Positions 31,359 through 37,550 of a stretch of DNA of 47,292 nt are shown here, in pieces (position 1 is the stretch's first letter; each line of letters begins with the position of its first letter). The position numbers and the translations under genes were made by a program. The notes beneath the pieces are model-generated. The model made no database searches. It was not told the DNA's origin and saw nothing but the letters and a program-made list of their open reading frames with translations. Origin of the DNA: a virus; IMG/VR virus record IMGVR_UViG_3300005338_000016, positions 1 to 47,292 of that record; one strand, 5' to 3'.

Positions 31359-31549
31359 ACTTCAGTCTCCCTATAAGCTACGATATCGTTTCGGCGTTCA
31401 TGGGAAAGATGTTCCCACCATGAATAAGCTCCAATCCAATATCCAGCTTTCATACAAAGTGCTTCTTCACCATCTCGTATACGAATATCTACAAGAGTTT
31501 CAGGGTCAACGGGGCACGGTCCCGGTTCCCATTTAATCCAATCGGTCAT
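31355..31549 (-). CDS. hypothetical phage protein, 64 aa
   Basis: ATG at 31549 follows GGAGG; five extra codons upstream are unlikely. WIKWEPGPCPVDPETLVDIR and a later WIGAYSWWEHL, Trp-rich, resemble a small family frequent in phage early operons with unknown function. Confidence 0.75.
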   Translation of the reverse strand: MTDWIKWEPGPCPVDPETLVDIRIRDGEEALCMKAGYWIGAYSWWEHLSHERRNDIVAYRETEV

Positions 31550-31746
31550 GCCTCCACCTCCCATGCGAAAAGAACTCCTTCGAAGATATCTTGCAAGCAG
31601 GATAGCGTGCGAAAGGCGTTCGCCTTCAGTATGATCATAGCCGGCCGCCCTCCAATCCAGCGGACATCTAGGATAGACTCCGCGTGGCGGGCAAGCGTTG
31701 CCGTGAGCTGCCGGTCGGATGGCGGGGATAAATCGGTGATGGTCAT
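31546..31746 (-). CDS. hypothetical protein, 66 aa (or 81 aa from 31791)
   Basis: Two starts are possible: 31746 has an ideal AAAGGAGG site, while 31791 overlaps the previous stop as TAATG. MTITDLSPPSDRQLTATLAR, then a VRWIGGRPAMIILKANAFRT strand region. No domain recognised. Confidence 0.65.
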   Translation of the reverse strand: MTITDLSPPSDRQLTATLARHAESILDVRWIGGRPAMIILKANAFRTLSCLQDIFEGVLFAWEVEA

Positions 31747-31790
31747 TCGGGCCTCCTTTGGATCTCGTGTCTCAATCTCGCTTTTGGGCA

Positions 31791-31964
31791 TTATTTTACT
31801 TTTCTAATTTTCAGACCCTCGTTTACACAAACGAGCTGTAATAGCCAATCCATGATAAAACGACGAGGTCCTTCGATGATATCAGTAAGAGTTATAGCAC
31901 CGTCATTTTCATAAATATAAAGTCTAAGCGTTTCGCCGTCAATTTCCTTAATGGTGTATTCCAT
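31791..31964 (-). CDS. small hypothetical protein, 57 aa
   Basis: MEYTIKEIDGETLRLYIYEN opens a beta-rich acidic domain; the end is basic (NEGLKIRKVK). GGAGG-type site upstream. A+T-rich. Function unknown. Confidence 0.65.
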   Translation of the reverse strand: MEYTIKEIDGETLRLYIYENDGAITLTDIIEGPRRFIMDWLLQLVCVNEGLKIRKVK

Positions 31965-31981
31965 CTTTTTCCTCCAACAAT

Positions 31982-32023
31982 CTATCCCAACCTCGTCATC
32001 GCACGGCGGGGTTGGGGAGATAG
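31982..32023 (-). repeat. intercistronic hairpin with GTGCGAT loop, copy 2
   Basis: Immediately after the stop of the gene at 32024-32209. Outer stem CTATC/GATAG, then CCAACC/GGTTGG, with loop GTGCGATGAC read leftward. Shares loop, arms and position with 30730-30756. No good U-tract, so not a standard terminator. Confidence 0.5.
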
Positions 32024-32209
32024 TTATTTGGAAAAGCGAAGAACGACTACGAGATTATCGGCCACTGGATCACAGCCGGACTTCCAGTTCTTTTGGATAA
32101 CTTCAGAAATGGCTTTTCCAAGAGCTTCTGCAGTTAAATCGCTCGTCATTTCGAAAGTCAGGGAATAAGTGTTGGCGTTATCTATGCCAGTAATATGTAC
32201 GGTAGCCAT
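32024..32209 (-). CDS. small hypothetical protein, 61 aa
   Basis: MATVHITGIDNANTYSLTFE is beta-like, followed by a helix (AEALGKAISEVIQ) and a final strand (NLVVVLRFSK). Compact, well-folded looking domain; no family recognised. Confidence 0.7.
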   Translation of the reverse strand: MATVHITGIDNANTYSLTFEMTSDLTAEALGKAISEVIQKNWKSGCDPVADNLVVVLRFSK

Positions 32210-32233
32210 GATAATTCTCCTTACAGATTATAA

Positions 32234-32395
32234 TTATACCAGCGCCATCCAAGCGGCTACCGCCGCCCTTCGCTTATAAAATTCCTCCCTTGCGATATCG
32301 CGGAGGGCGAAAGCGCGGGAACGCGCGTGGGTGTGGATGGCGTGTTGGTCGCGAATGCGAGTAGCGTGAACGTCAACGCCTTTGGGACTATTCAC
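32234..32395 (-). CDS. small basic protein, 53 aa (GTG start)
   Basis: GTG at 32395 lies 7 bases after GGAG and overlaps the stop of the upstream gene by 8. VNSPKGVDVHATRIRDQHAI then an Arg/Ala-rich helix. Strongly basic, could bind nucleic acid. Short and without homologue recognised, so moderate confidence. Confidence 0.5.
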   Translation of the reverse strand: MNSPKGVDVHATRIRDQHAIHTHARSRAFALRDIAREEFYKRRAAVAAWMALV

Positions 32396-32732
32396 CTTTC
32401 ATCTCCTTACAGTGTGCGTTCCATCGATCAGCGGCGCGGGCCATGCGGAGTAATTCTTCTTCCGCATTCCACCTAGAATCCTCGTTTCCATCACGTAGAA
32501 CTGCAAGCCAAGTGAGAAGTATCTCCTCCCAGGTTGGCGTGTAATCGATATACTCCACGATGTGGATATCCTTCGCGATGGGTCTCGGTCTCGCCTTCTC
32601 AGTAATCACCTTACCGATAAACTCCTTGCCTACGATTTTCTCTAATCCATTTTTGAAAATTTCAGGTGGGATGATAGTTCTCGAAGCTGACCCCTTAAAC
32701 GCTTGACCCTCTACGCCTTTGGGCGCCTTCAC
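32388..32732 (-). CDS. hypothetical protein, 114 aa
   Basis: GTG start overlapping the previous stop (GTGA). Lys-rich, with IHIVEYIDYTPTWEEILLTW and a helical C-terminus with NAEEELLRMARAADRWNAHC. No known domain. Contains the 17-bp sequence also present ahead of the gene at 30764-30982. Confidence 0.7.
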   Translation of the reverse strand: MKAPKGVEGQAFKGSASRTIIPPEIFKNGLEKIVGKEFIGKVITEKARPRPIAKDIHIVEYIDYTPTWEEILLTWLAVLRDGNEDSRWNAEEELLRMARAADRWNAHCKEMKGE

Positions 32733-32833
32733 AGCAACCCCCGCAACCGATGGATTTCGAGGGAGAGCGAGAGGCTTGGGCGTTCCGCGAATGCTTGCAA
32801 GGCGGCGGCTAGGAGGATTTGAATTTTATACAT
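32729..32833 (-). CDS. very small protein, 34 aa
   Basis: MYKIQILLAAALQAFAERPS, a hydrophobic N-terminal helix then a Leu/Ser/Arg tail. AAGGA 8 bases upstream of ATG; GTGA overlap with the next gene. It is the first reading frame after the hammerhead ribozyme, with a short leader. Confidence 0.5.
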   Translation of the reverse strand: MYKIQILLAAALQAFAERPSLSLSLEIHRLRGLL

Positions 32834-32855
32834 CGCTTCAGTCCTTATGACGTGG

Positions 32856-32907
32856 AAGACTCATCAGGCCGGGTTTCACCCGACGACCGCCGAGGCGGTT
32901 TCGTCTT
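32856..32907 (-). ncRNA. hammerhead ribozyme, type II
   Basis: Read leftward, the 52 nt parse fully as a hammerhead: stem II 3' strand AAGAC; G12-A13-A14 (GAA); stem III ACCGC-CTCG-GCGGT with A15.1-U16.1; C17; stem I GTCGGG-TGAAA-CCCGGC; core CTGATGA (C3-A9); stem II 5' strand GTCTT, pairing perfectly with AAGAC and giving the G10.1-C11.1 closing pair. Open stem is II, hence type II. Predicted cleavage is between 32885 and 32884 (after C17). It overlaps the TAA of the gene at 32906-33073 by two bases and ends 23 bp before the next start, so it should cut the polycistronic early mRNA between these genes. Confidence 0.93.
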
Positions 32908-33073
32908 AGCTTTTAAAATTTCCTCCTTTGTGGATAATTCGTTTTGCGGCTTCCCACGAAAATTCCACATCACCGCCTATACCATCCGAACGATAGATAA
33001 TCGCGGTTGGATTTTTATCACTACGCATCTTGGCCGAATGTCCATCCAGTGTAATTTTTTGATTGCCTAACAT
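32906..33073 (-). CDS. small protein, 55 aa, first gene of the leftward early operon
   Basis: ATG at 33073 has an ideal GGAGG site 5 bases upstream; the longer upstream frame runs through the promoter and is unlikely. MLGNQKITLDGHSAKMRSDK, then beta-like IIYRSDGIGGDVEFSWEAAK. Basic ends. It lies 23 bp from a good sigma70-like promoter, so should be expressed first. Its stop touches the hammerhead ribozyme. Function unknown; an early host-takeover protein is plausible. Confidence 0.7.
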   Translation of the reverse strand: MLGNQKITLDGHSAKMRSDKNPTAIIYRSDGIGGDVEFSWEAAKRIIHKGGNFKS

Positions 33074-33095
33074 TTTCACCTCCATTGGAAACCCG

Positions 33096-33124
33096 TTTAT
33101 ACCACAAACCGGGGTCCAATGCAA
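33096..33124 (-). promoter_or_regulatory. sigma70-like promoter driving the leftward early operon
   Basis: Read leftward: -35 TTGCAT (33124-33119), 17-base spacer, -10 TATAAA (33101-33096). Start expected near 33089, about 16 bp before the ATG at 33073. Close to the bacterial consensus, so host RNA polymerase should use it immediately after infection. Confidence 0.8.
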
Positions 33125-33199
33125 CCGCCATTGCGAGGTGGATACGTATCCATACCAGCGCATACACAGCCCATACCCCAGCGCCCACCCTGTGGTGAT

Positions 33200-33247
33200 G
33201 CATGCCTCACATGATGCATGGCTCCGGTAACGCATGGCTACGGTATG
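33200..33247. repeat. three tandem 16-bp direct repeats (iteron-like)
   Basis: Units begin at 33200, 33216 and 33232, exactly 16 bp apart: GCATGCCTCACATGAT, GCATGGCTCCGGTAAC, GCATGGCTACGGTATG. Units 2 and 3 match at 13 of 16; unit 1 shares the GCATG-CT start. Spacing is a little over one helical turn and a half. Possible initiator or repressor sites. Confidence 0.6.
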
Positions 33248-33448
33248 CTAGGGGGTACCCCCGTGCCCGACCCCCCACGTACCCATGATTTCCGGAATGA
33301 TATGGTCCCCAACTCCCCCACTTGTGGGCTTGCCCACCTGGGATATGGCTCTGAGGGGGGTTCTAGTCAAAAAAAAAAATTGGACCATATGAACCTCACC
33401 ATAAAGAAAACGGCGCATACCTCGAGTTTTGGGGGACGAGGAGGTGGA

Positions 33449-33480
33449 TATGGTTGTGGGAAGTAGTTCACAAAGCCATA
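33449..33480. repeat. 32-bp imperfect palindrome, copy C
   Basis: Starts TATGGTTGTGGGAAGT and ends CCATA, 32 bases long like copies A and B, in the centre of the control region between the two divergent promoters. Its first 16 bases equal those of copy B. Confidence 0.75.
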
Positions 33481-33800
33481 TCGACCTCGGGACCATATGT
33501 GTCCGGGATTTGCGTGTGAGACGGGGTGGCGCGAAATCGCGCCCCATAGGATACAGTAGCCATGCAGTACTGCAGCCATGCGTCATGCTAGGTAGGGATG
33601 ACGTGAGTGATGGTGTCGCCGTGGCGTATGCCAACGCGTCGGCGGGTACCGCGTTCGGGGTATTATGTACCGATCGTTCACGGGCCGTTTCCGGGTAAAA
33701 TTCGGGGCATTGGACCGCCCACCCGATCCCATCGGATGCGTGCCATGGAGGTGGTGGCAGAACCATATGGGGCTGGGCGAAAAATATTTACGGAAGGGGG

Positions 33801-33831
33801 TTGTATTCGCTTTCGCGATGAGCGATATAAT
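33801..33831 (+). promoter_or_regulatory. sigma70-like promoter for the rightward early genes
   Basis: Perfect -10 TATAAT at 33826-33831; -35-like TTGTAT at 33801-33806 with a long 19-base spacer. Start expected near 33838, about 20 bp before the ATG at 33859. Spacing is suboptimal, so it may need an activator. Confidence 0.7.
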
Positions 33832-33858
33832 CGGGACCATCAACGGAAAGGCTTTCCC

Positions 33859-34047
33859 ATGTCCACCTCCACCGTCTTTGTCATCATCACCGACGATTAT
33901 GAAATTGACCAAATTTGCGAAGGCAAAGCCATTGCCGACCGGGAAGCGCGCGACCTTCGCAAGATGGGTTGTGAAGTGAAGGTGAAAGGCTTTGCGTCAT
34001 GGGAAGCCGCCGAGGCCTTCCAAGATGCGTTCGAAGCGAAGCGTTGA
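33859..34047 (+). CDS. small early protein, 62 aa
   Basis: ATG at 33859, with GGAAAGG upstream, chosen over longer frames that would run through the promoter. MSTSTVFVIITDDYEIDQIC then a Lys/Glu helix with REARDLRKMGCEVKVKGF: a beta-alpha-beta fold. First gene of the rightward early transcript. No known family. Confidence 0.7.
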   Translation: MSTSTVFVIITDDYEIDQICEGKAIADREARDLRKMGCEVKVKGFASWEAAEAFQDAFEAKR

Positions 34048-34114
34048 CCCCATCACTCACCGGCCATCCCCGTGACCGGTGTACGATGCGATCATGCATC
34101 AAGGAGTACCAATC

Positions 34115-34624
34115 ATGTTTGACCTTAACACACTGTCCACCCTTTCACTTTCCACCACCATCGCGAAGACCGAGACCTTCACCTTCACCGTCGCCGACTT
34201 CCCCGAGGCCGCGATCATTGCGTTCTTGCAATACGGCTTCCAGCGGAAATTCAACGACGCGGTCGGCGGGGCGGAACGCAATGATGCGCCGTACACCTCG
34301 GCGATGAAGGTCGCCGACGCGAAAGCAATGATCGAAGAATACAAGCAGGGTATCGTATCCAAGCGCCGCGAAGGTGGGTCCACCGTGACCCCGGAAATCA
34401 GCGCCGCCCGCAAGGTCATGCGCGCCATGCTTCCATCCCTCTTGTCCAAGGACGACTTGAAAAAGTTCCGGGAACTCGAAGCCGTCGACGCCAACGCCAA
34501 GCTCGACACATGGGCCACCGCCAACGCGGAAGCCATCGCGGATGCGGTCAAGGCGGAAGTCAAGGCCATGGCCGACCAAGCCAAGCGGCGGGCCGGGTTG
34601 GCCACGGTATCCATCAAACTTTAA
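34115..34624 (+). CDS. hypothetical early protein, 169 aa
   Basis: ATG at 34115 has AAGGAG 8 bases upstream. N-terminus is Thr/Leu-rich (LSTLSLSTTIAKTETFTFTV), the rest helical and Ala/Lys-rich (AKAMIEEYKQGI; AIADAVKAEVKAMADQAKRR). Strong codon bias and isolated expression before a strong terminator suggest high production. It may be DNA-binding, but no motif proves it. Confidence 0.75.
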   Translation: MFDLNTLSTLSLSTTIAKTETFTFTVADFPEAAIIAFLQYGFQRKFNDAVGGAERNDAPYTSAMKVADAKAMIEEYKQGIVSKRREGGSTVTPEISAARKVMRAMLPSLLSKDDLKKFRELEAVDANAKLDTWATANAEAIADAVKAEVKAMADQAKRRAGLATVSIKL

Positions 34625-34644
34625 TCCAACCCAACACCTCGAAG

Positions 34645-34672
34645 GCCCGGGCATTGCGTCCCGGGCTTTTTT
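34645..34672 (+). terminator. rho-independent terminator, rightward
   Basis: Perfect 7-bp stem GCCCGGG/CCCGGGC with 8-base loop CATTGCGT, followed by six T residues. It ends the rightward early transcript and insulates the late genes. Confidence 0.92.
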
Positions 34673-34872
34673 GTGCCCGCACCACATCACCAGTAATGCG
34701 AATCAATATCACCATCCACCTAGCAAGGATTGCGCCGCTGGCCCTGGCCCTTTCGCCGGTACCGGGTGGGGTCGCGGCTACACTGGCCCTTCTACCAATT
34801 TGTGAAAAATATCTCCCATACGGTCCCCAACCATATCCTTGCAGCGCGCTCGCGCGCGTGGTACAGGACGCC
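34673..34872. other. 200-bp intergenic region before late genes
   Basis: No gene. Carries a CATACGG..CCATATCC double motif (34811-34834) related to the TATGG/CCATA sites of the control region and an alternating GCGCGC tract around 34846-34857. No consensus sigma70 promoter is evident; late genes may need a modified polymerase or activator. Confidence 0.5.
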
Positions 34873-35424
34873 ATGGACGATATCTTCCCCATCCGGACCC
34901 GAGGGCGCGCGACCCTGGATTTGTCCCCTGACATCGTCCGCGATCTCGTCCCAGCTGATCTCGCGGCGATCACTTCGGAGAAGGGGAGTGAGGCGCCCGC
35001 GCTCAAGCGGATTACCGACCGGCATCATGCGCTGGCCAGGAATCTCGCAGGAGGTATGGCCGAAGGCGAGGCCGCGTTGGTCTGCGGAATCTCCAATTCC
35101 CGAATCTCCATCCTGAAGGCGGATGCCCAGTTCCAAGAACTCCTCAACTTCTACCGTGGGGAGGTGAACCTTGTGTACCAGGATATGCATGAGAAGCTCG
35201 CGGGAATCGCGTCCACCGCACTGGATGAATTGCAGGATCGGCTGGAAGATGCGCCGGAGAAAGTCTCCACCGGGCAACTTATGGAGCTTGCAAAGCTCGG
35301 CGCCGATCGTACCGGTTTCGGCCCCCAGTCCCAGCAGACGAACGTGAACGTGAATGTAGACATGGCCGCGCGACTCCAAGCCGCACGTCGTCGAGTTCAG
35401 GAACGGATCGTCGCCAATGGCTAA
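34873..35424 (+). CDS. terminase small subunit candidate, 183 aa
   Basis: ATG at 34873 has AGGA 5 bases upstream; longer frames cross the terminator. N-terminal region then a helix-turn-helix-like segment (ALARNLAGGMAEGEAALVCG followed by ISNSRISILK), a central helical oligomerisation part, and a basic C-terminal helix (ARLQAARRRVQERIV). The pattern and place before the large terminase fit TerS, which recognises the packaging site. Confidence 0.75.
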   Translation: MDDIFPIRTRGRATLDLSPDIVRDLVPADLAAITSEKGSEAPALKRITDRHHALARNLAGGMAEGEAALVCGISNSRISILKADAQFQELLNFYRGEVNLVYQDMHEKLAGIASTALDELQDRLEDAPEKVSTGQLMELAKLGADRTGFGPQSQQTNVNVNVDMAARLQAARRRVQERIVANG

Positions 35425-35635
35425 CCTCCAGATGCTTGCCCAGGCCGGCGCCTTCAACAAGGTCCGAGCTGTGAAGGCATTGGCGCAAGCTCAGGACCTT
35501 ACGGCCACGCTTGATACCGTATCGGCTGAAGTCGCGACAACTGTCAGCACGCTCTCCGCCACCACGGCTACCCTTTCAGATGTCTCCGATAAGGTAGACC
35601 AACTCCGAATCGATGTAGATGGGCTCCTTCCGTAA
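35417..35635 (+). CDS. small coiled-coil protein, 72 aa
   Basis: Overlaps the ends of both terminase genes (8 bases and TAATG). Ala/Thr-rich with heptads (VSTLSATTATLSDVSDKVDQ). Possibly a structural or terminase-linked accessory. No known family. Confidence 0.65.
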   Translation: MANLQMLAQAGAFNKVRAVKALAQAQDLTATLDTVSAEVATTVSTLSATTATLSDVSDKVDQLRIDVDGLLP

Positions 35636-37164
35636 TGGCGATAAGTTTTAATTCCAGTGTGAAATCAGATGATGTTCCAGATATTATGGAACTTTTAGCT
35701 GAGTTCTCTCAAGACCCCCTTGGTTTTGTACTGTTTGCCTTTCCATGGGGTGAAGAAGGTGAGTTAGAATTTCAACAGCCGCAACCATGGCAGATTAAAG
35801 TTCTCGAAGATCTCCGAGATGGATTGATTGATGTACCAGGCGCGATTAGAATAGCAAGAACCTCGGGGCATGGTATTGGTAAATCGGCTCTCGTAGCTTG
35901 GATCATTCATTGGGCTATGACAACTCATGAAGATACCAAGGGAGTAGTAACCGCAAATACCGAGAACCAGTTGAAAACGAAGACCTGGGTGGAACTCGCG
36001 AAGTGGTTTCGGCTCTTTATTGCTAAAGATCATTTTGAACTAACCGCCACCGCGCTATTCGCCCGCGACCCAGCCCACGCGAAAGAGTGGCGCATCGATA
36101 TGGTGCCGTGGAGCGAGCGGAACACTGAAAGCTTTGCCGGCCTCCACAACCAAGGTAAGCGCCTTCTCATAGTATTCGACGAAGCATCCGCCATCCCCGA
36201 CGTGATCTGGGAAGTCACCGAGGGCGCGCTCACCGATAAGAATACACAAATCATTTGGTGCGCCTTCGGCAACCCAACCAGGAACAAGGGCCGGTTCCGC
36301 GAGTGCTTTCCAGGCGGTCGCTTCTCTCATCGCTGGAACTCCGACGTAGTAGACTCCCGCTCCGTCTCCTTCACCAACAAAGACCAGATAGATAAGTGGA
36401 TCTCGGACTATGGAGAAGACAGTGACTTTGTACGGGTTCGAGTTCGCGGAATCTTCCCTCGAATCGATGCCGAAAGTTTCATTTCATATACCCTCGCAAC
36501 TTCAGCTCTTAATCGTGAACTTGAGCAGCAGTCCGGCTATGTTGTCCTCGGAGTCGATGTCGGTCGTTTTGGGGACGACCCCTCCTGCATCTACCCCCGA
36601 TGCGGACGGGACGCCCTAACCCGGCCGGTAGAACTTTACCTTGGTCTTTCGACCATGGAGCTTGTGGCGAAGATCGTCGTCGCCTTTCAGCGATATTCCG
36701 CGATTGTGGTGATGGTAGACTCCGGGGGCGTCGGCGGCGGCGTGGTCGACCGGCTCCGCCAGCTTCGCATTCCAGTAATGGAGGTAGACTTCGGCACCGC
36801 CGCTGATGGCACGAACCCAGGGGATAAAACGAAATATGCAAACAAACGCGCGGAGATTTGGGGTGCCGTTCGTAATTGGCTACCTGGGGGCGCCATACCT
36901 GATATGGCTACTGGCGAGCATACTACCCTCGTAGATGAACTCACCGGCCCGACCTACGCACTAAACGGCAAGGAGGCGATTCAGCTTGAAACAAAAAAGG
37001 ATATGCGCCGCCGCGGAATCCCGTCGCCGAACGTGGCCGACGCCCTCGCCTGCACTTTCGCCTACCCCCACTACGAAGTCTATTCTCCCCTCGAGTCCTT
37101 CAGAACTCAGCCAACCGCCCCAGTCGACTACGACCCCTTCGCCCTCGAAAACTTAGGAGCCTGA
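35635..37164 (+). CDS. terminase large subunit
   Basis: 509 residues; ATP-driven packaging motor plus nuclease. Walker A ARTSGHGIGKSALVAW near residue 76, Walker B LLIVFDEASA near 178, then a GNPTRNKGRF coupling region. The RNase H-like nuclease shows Asp residues in VLGVDVGRFGDDPS, MVDSGGVGGGVVDRL and NVADALACTFA. All functional elements are intact. Contact with the portal occurs at the C-terminus. Confidence 0.95.
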   Translation: MAISFNSSVKSDDVPDIMELLAEFSQDPLGFVLFAFPWGEEGELEFQQPQPWQIKVLEDLRDGLIDVPGAIRIARTSGHGIGKSALVAWIIHWAMTTHEDTKGVVTANTENQLKTKTWVELAKWFRLFIAKDHFELTATALFARDPAHAKEWRIDMVPWSERNTESFAGLHNQGKRLLIVFDEASAIPDVIWEVTEGALTDKNTQIIWCAFGNPTRNKGRFRECFPGGRFSHRWNSDVVDSRSVSFTNKDQIDKWISDYGEDSDFVRVRVRGIFPRIDAESFISYTLATSALNRELEQQSGYVVLGVDVGRFGDDPSCIYPRCGRDALTRPVELYLGLSTMELVAKIVVAFQRYSAIVVMVDSGGVGGGVVDRLRQLRIPVMEVDFGTAADGTNPGDKTKYANKRAEIWGAVRNWLPGGAIPDMATGEHTTLVDELTGPTYALNGKEAIQLETKKDMRRRGIPSPNVADALACTFAYPHYEVYSPLESFRTQPTAPVDYDPFALENLGA

Positions 37165-37165
37165 A

Positions 37166-37354
37166 ATGACGTTCATGAAAGCGGCCCTTCCATTCGGGCC
37201 AATGGGAATGGCAGGTAATCTTTTGAAGTCCGGCGCCCCATCTTTAATCACTGGTCCGCATCCATCTAAGCCCCAGATCATTCCGCCCACGATCATTCGC
37301 GGATCTCTCGTAAACCCTCCGCTCGCTTCCTCGGCTCCCAAAGCCAAATACTAG
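37166..37354 (+). CDS. small Pro-rich protein, 62 aa
   Basis: AGGAG 6 bases upstream; starts two bases after the terminase stop. Pro/Gly/Lys-rich (PHPSKPQIIPPTII). Position between terminase and portal is common for small unknown virion or assembly proteins. Confidence 0.6.
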   Translation: MTFMKAALPFGPMGMAGNLLKSGAPSLITGPHPSKPQIIPPTIIRGSLVNPPLASSAPKAKY

Positions 37355-37364
37355 GAGAACCCCG

Positions 37365-37550
37365 ATGGGCTTCCTTACCCCTAAAGTACCCACTCCACCA
37401 CCAGCCCCAAACACACCAATCGCGGCCAACGCTGGGACCGCCGATACTCCAAGTTCGGCCCAGGGCCTCGCGTCGCTAATCTCCACTGGCGGCACTGGCC
37501 TACGCCGTAAGGCAGCTACGAATAAAACCTCTCTGGTAGGTGGAAGCTAA
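37365..37550 (+). CDS. small Pro/Ala-rich protein, 61 aa
   Basis: AGGAG 7 bases upstream. MGFLTPKVPTPPPAPNTPIA, then a Lys/Arg C-terminus. Resembles short pre-portal proteins of podoviruses. Overlaps the portal start by one base. Confidence 0.65.
   Translation: MGFLTPKVPTPPPAPNTPIAANAGTADTPSSAQGLASLISTGGTGLRRKAATNKTSLVGGS

Larger units (their letters stand above)
33074..33858. other. 785-bp non-coding control region, candidate replication origin
   Basis: No convincing gene on either strand. It separates the leftward early operon from the rightward one and holds divergent promoters, 16-bp direct repeats, copy C of the 32-bp palindrome, at least ten TATGG/CCATA motifs, several G+C palindromes (GGGGGTACCCCC at 33249, GGCGCGAAATCGCGCC at 33529, a CCCAC/GTGGG hairpin near 33316), an 11-base A tract at 33369-33379 and an A+T-rich patch near 33781-33790. 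This density suits an origin plus early regulatory hub. Confidence 0.6.

Noticed and set aside
33369-33379. Eleven-base A tract as a leftward terminator U-tract
   Set aside because: Read leftward, no stable hairpin precedes the T run, and no gene ends just before it. Treated as part of the control region.
33583-33766. Overlapping frames inside the control region as genes
   Set aside because: They are low-complexity, lack ribosome sites, and cross promoter and repeat elements on both strands.
34145-34690. Leftward reading frame opposite the 169-aa early gene
   Set aside because: It mirrors a strong rightward gene with a good ribosome site and spans the rightward terminator; a shadow frame.
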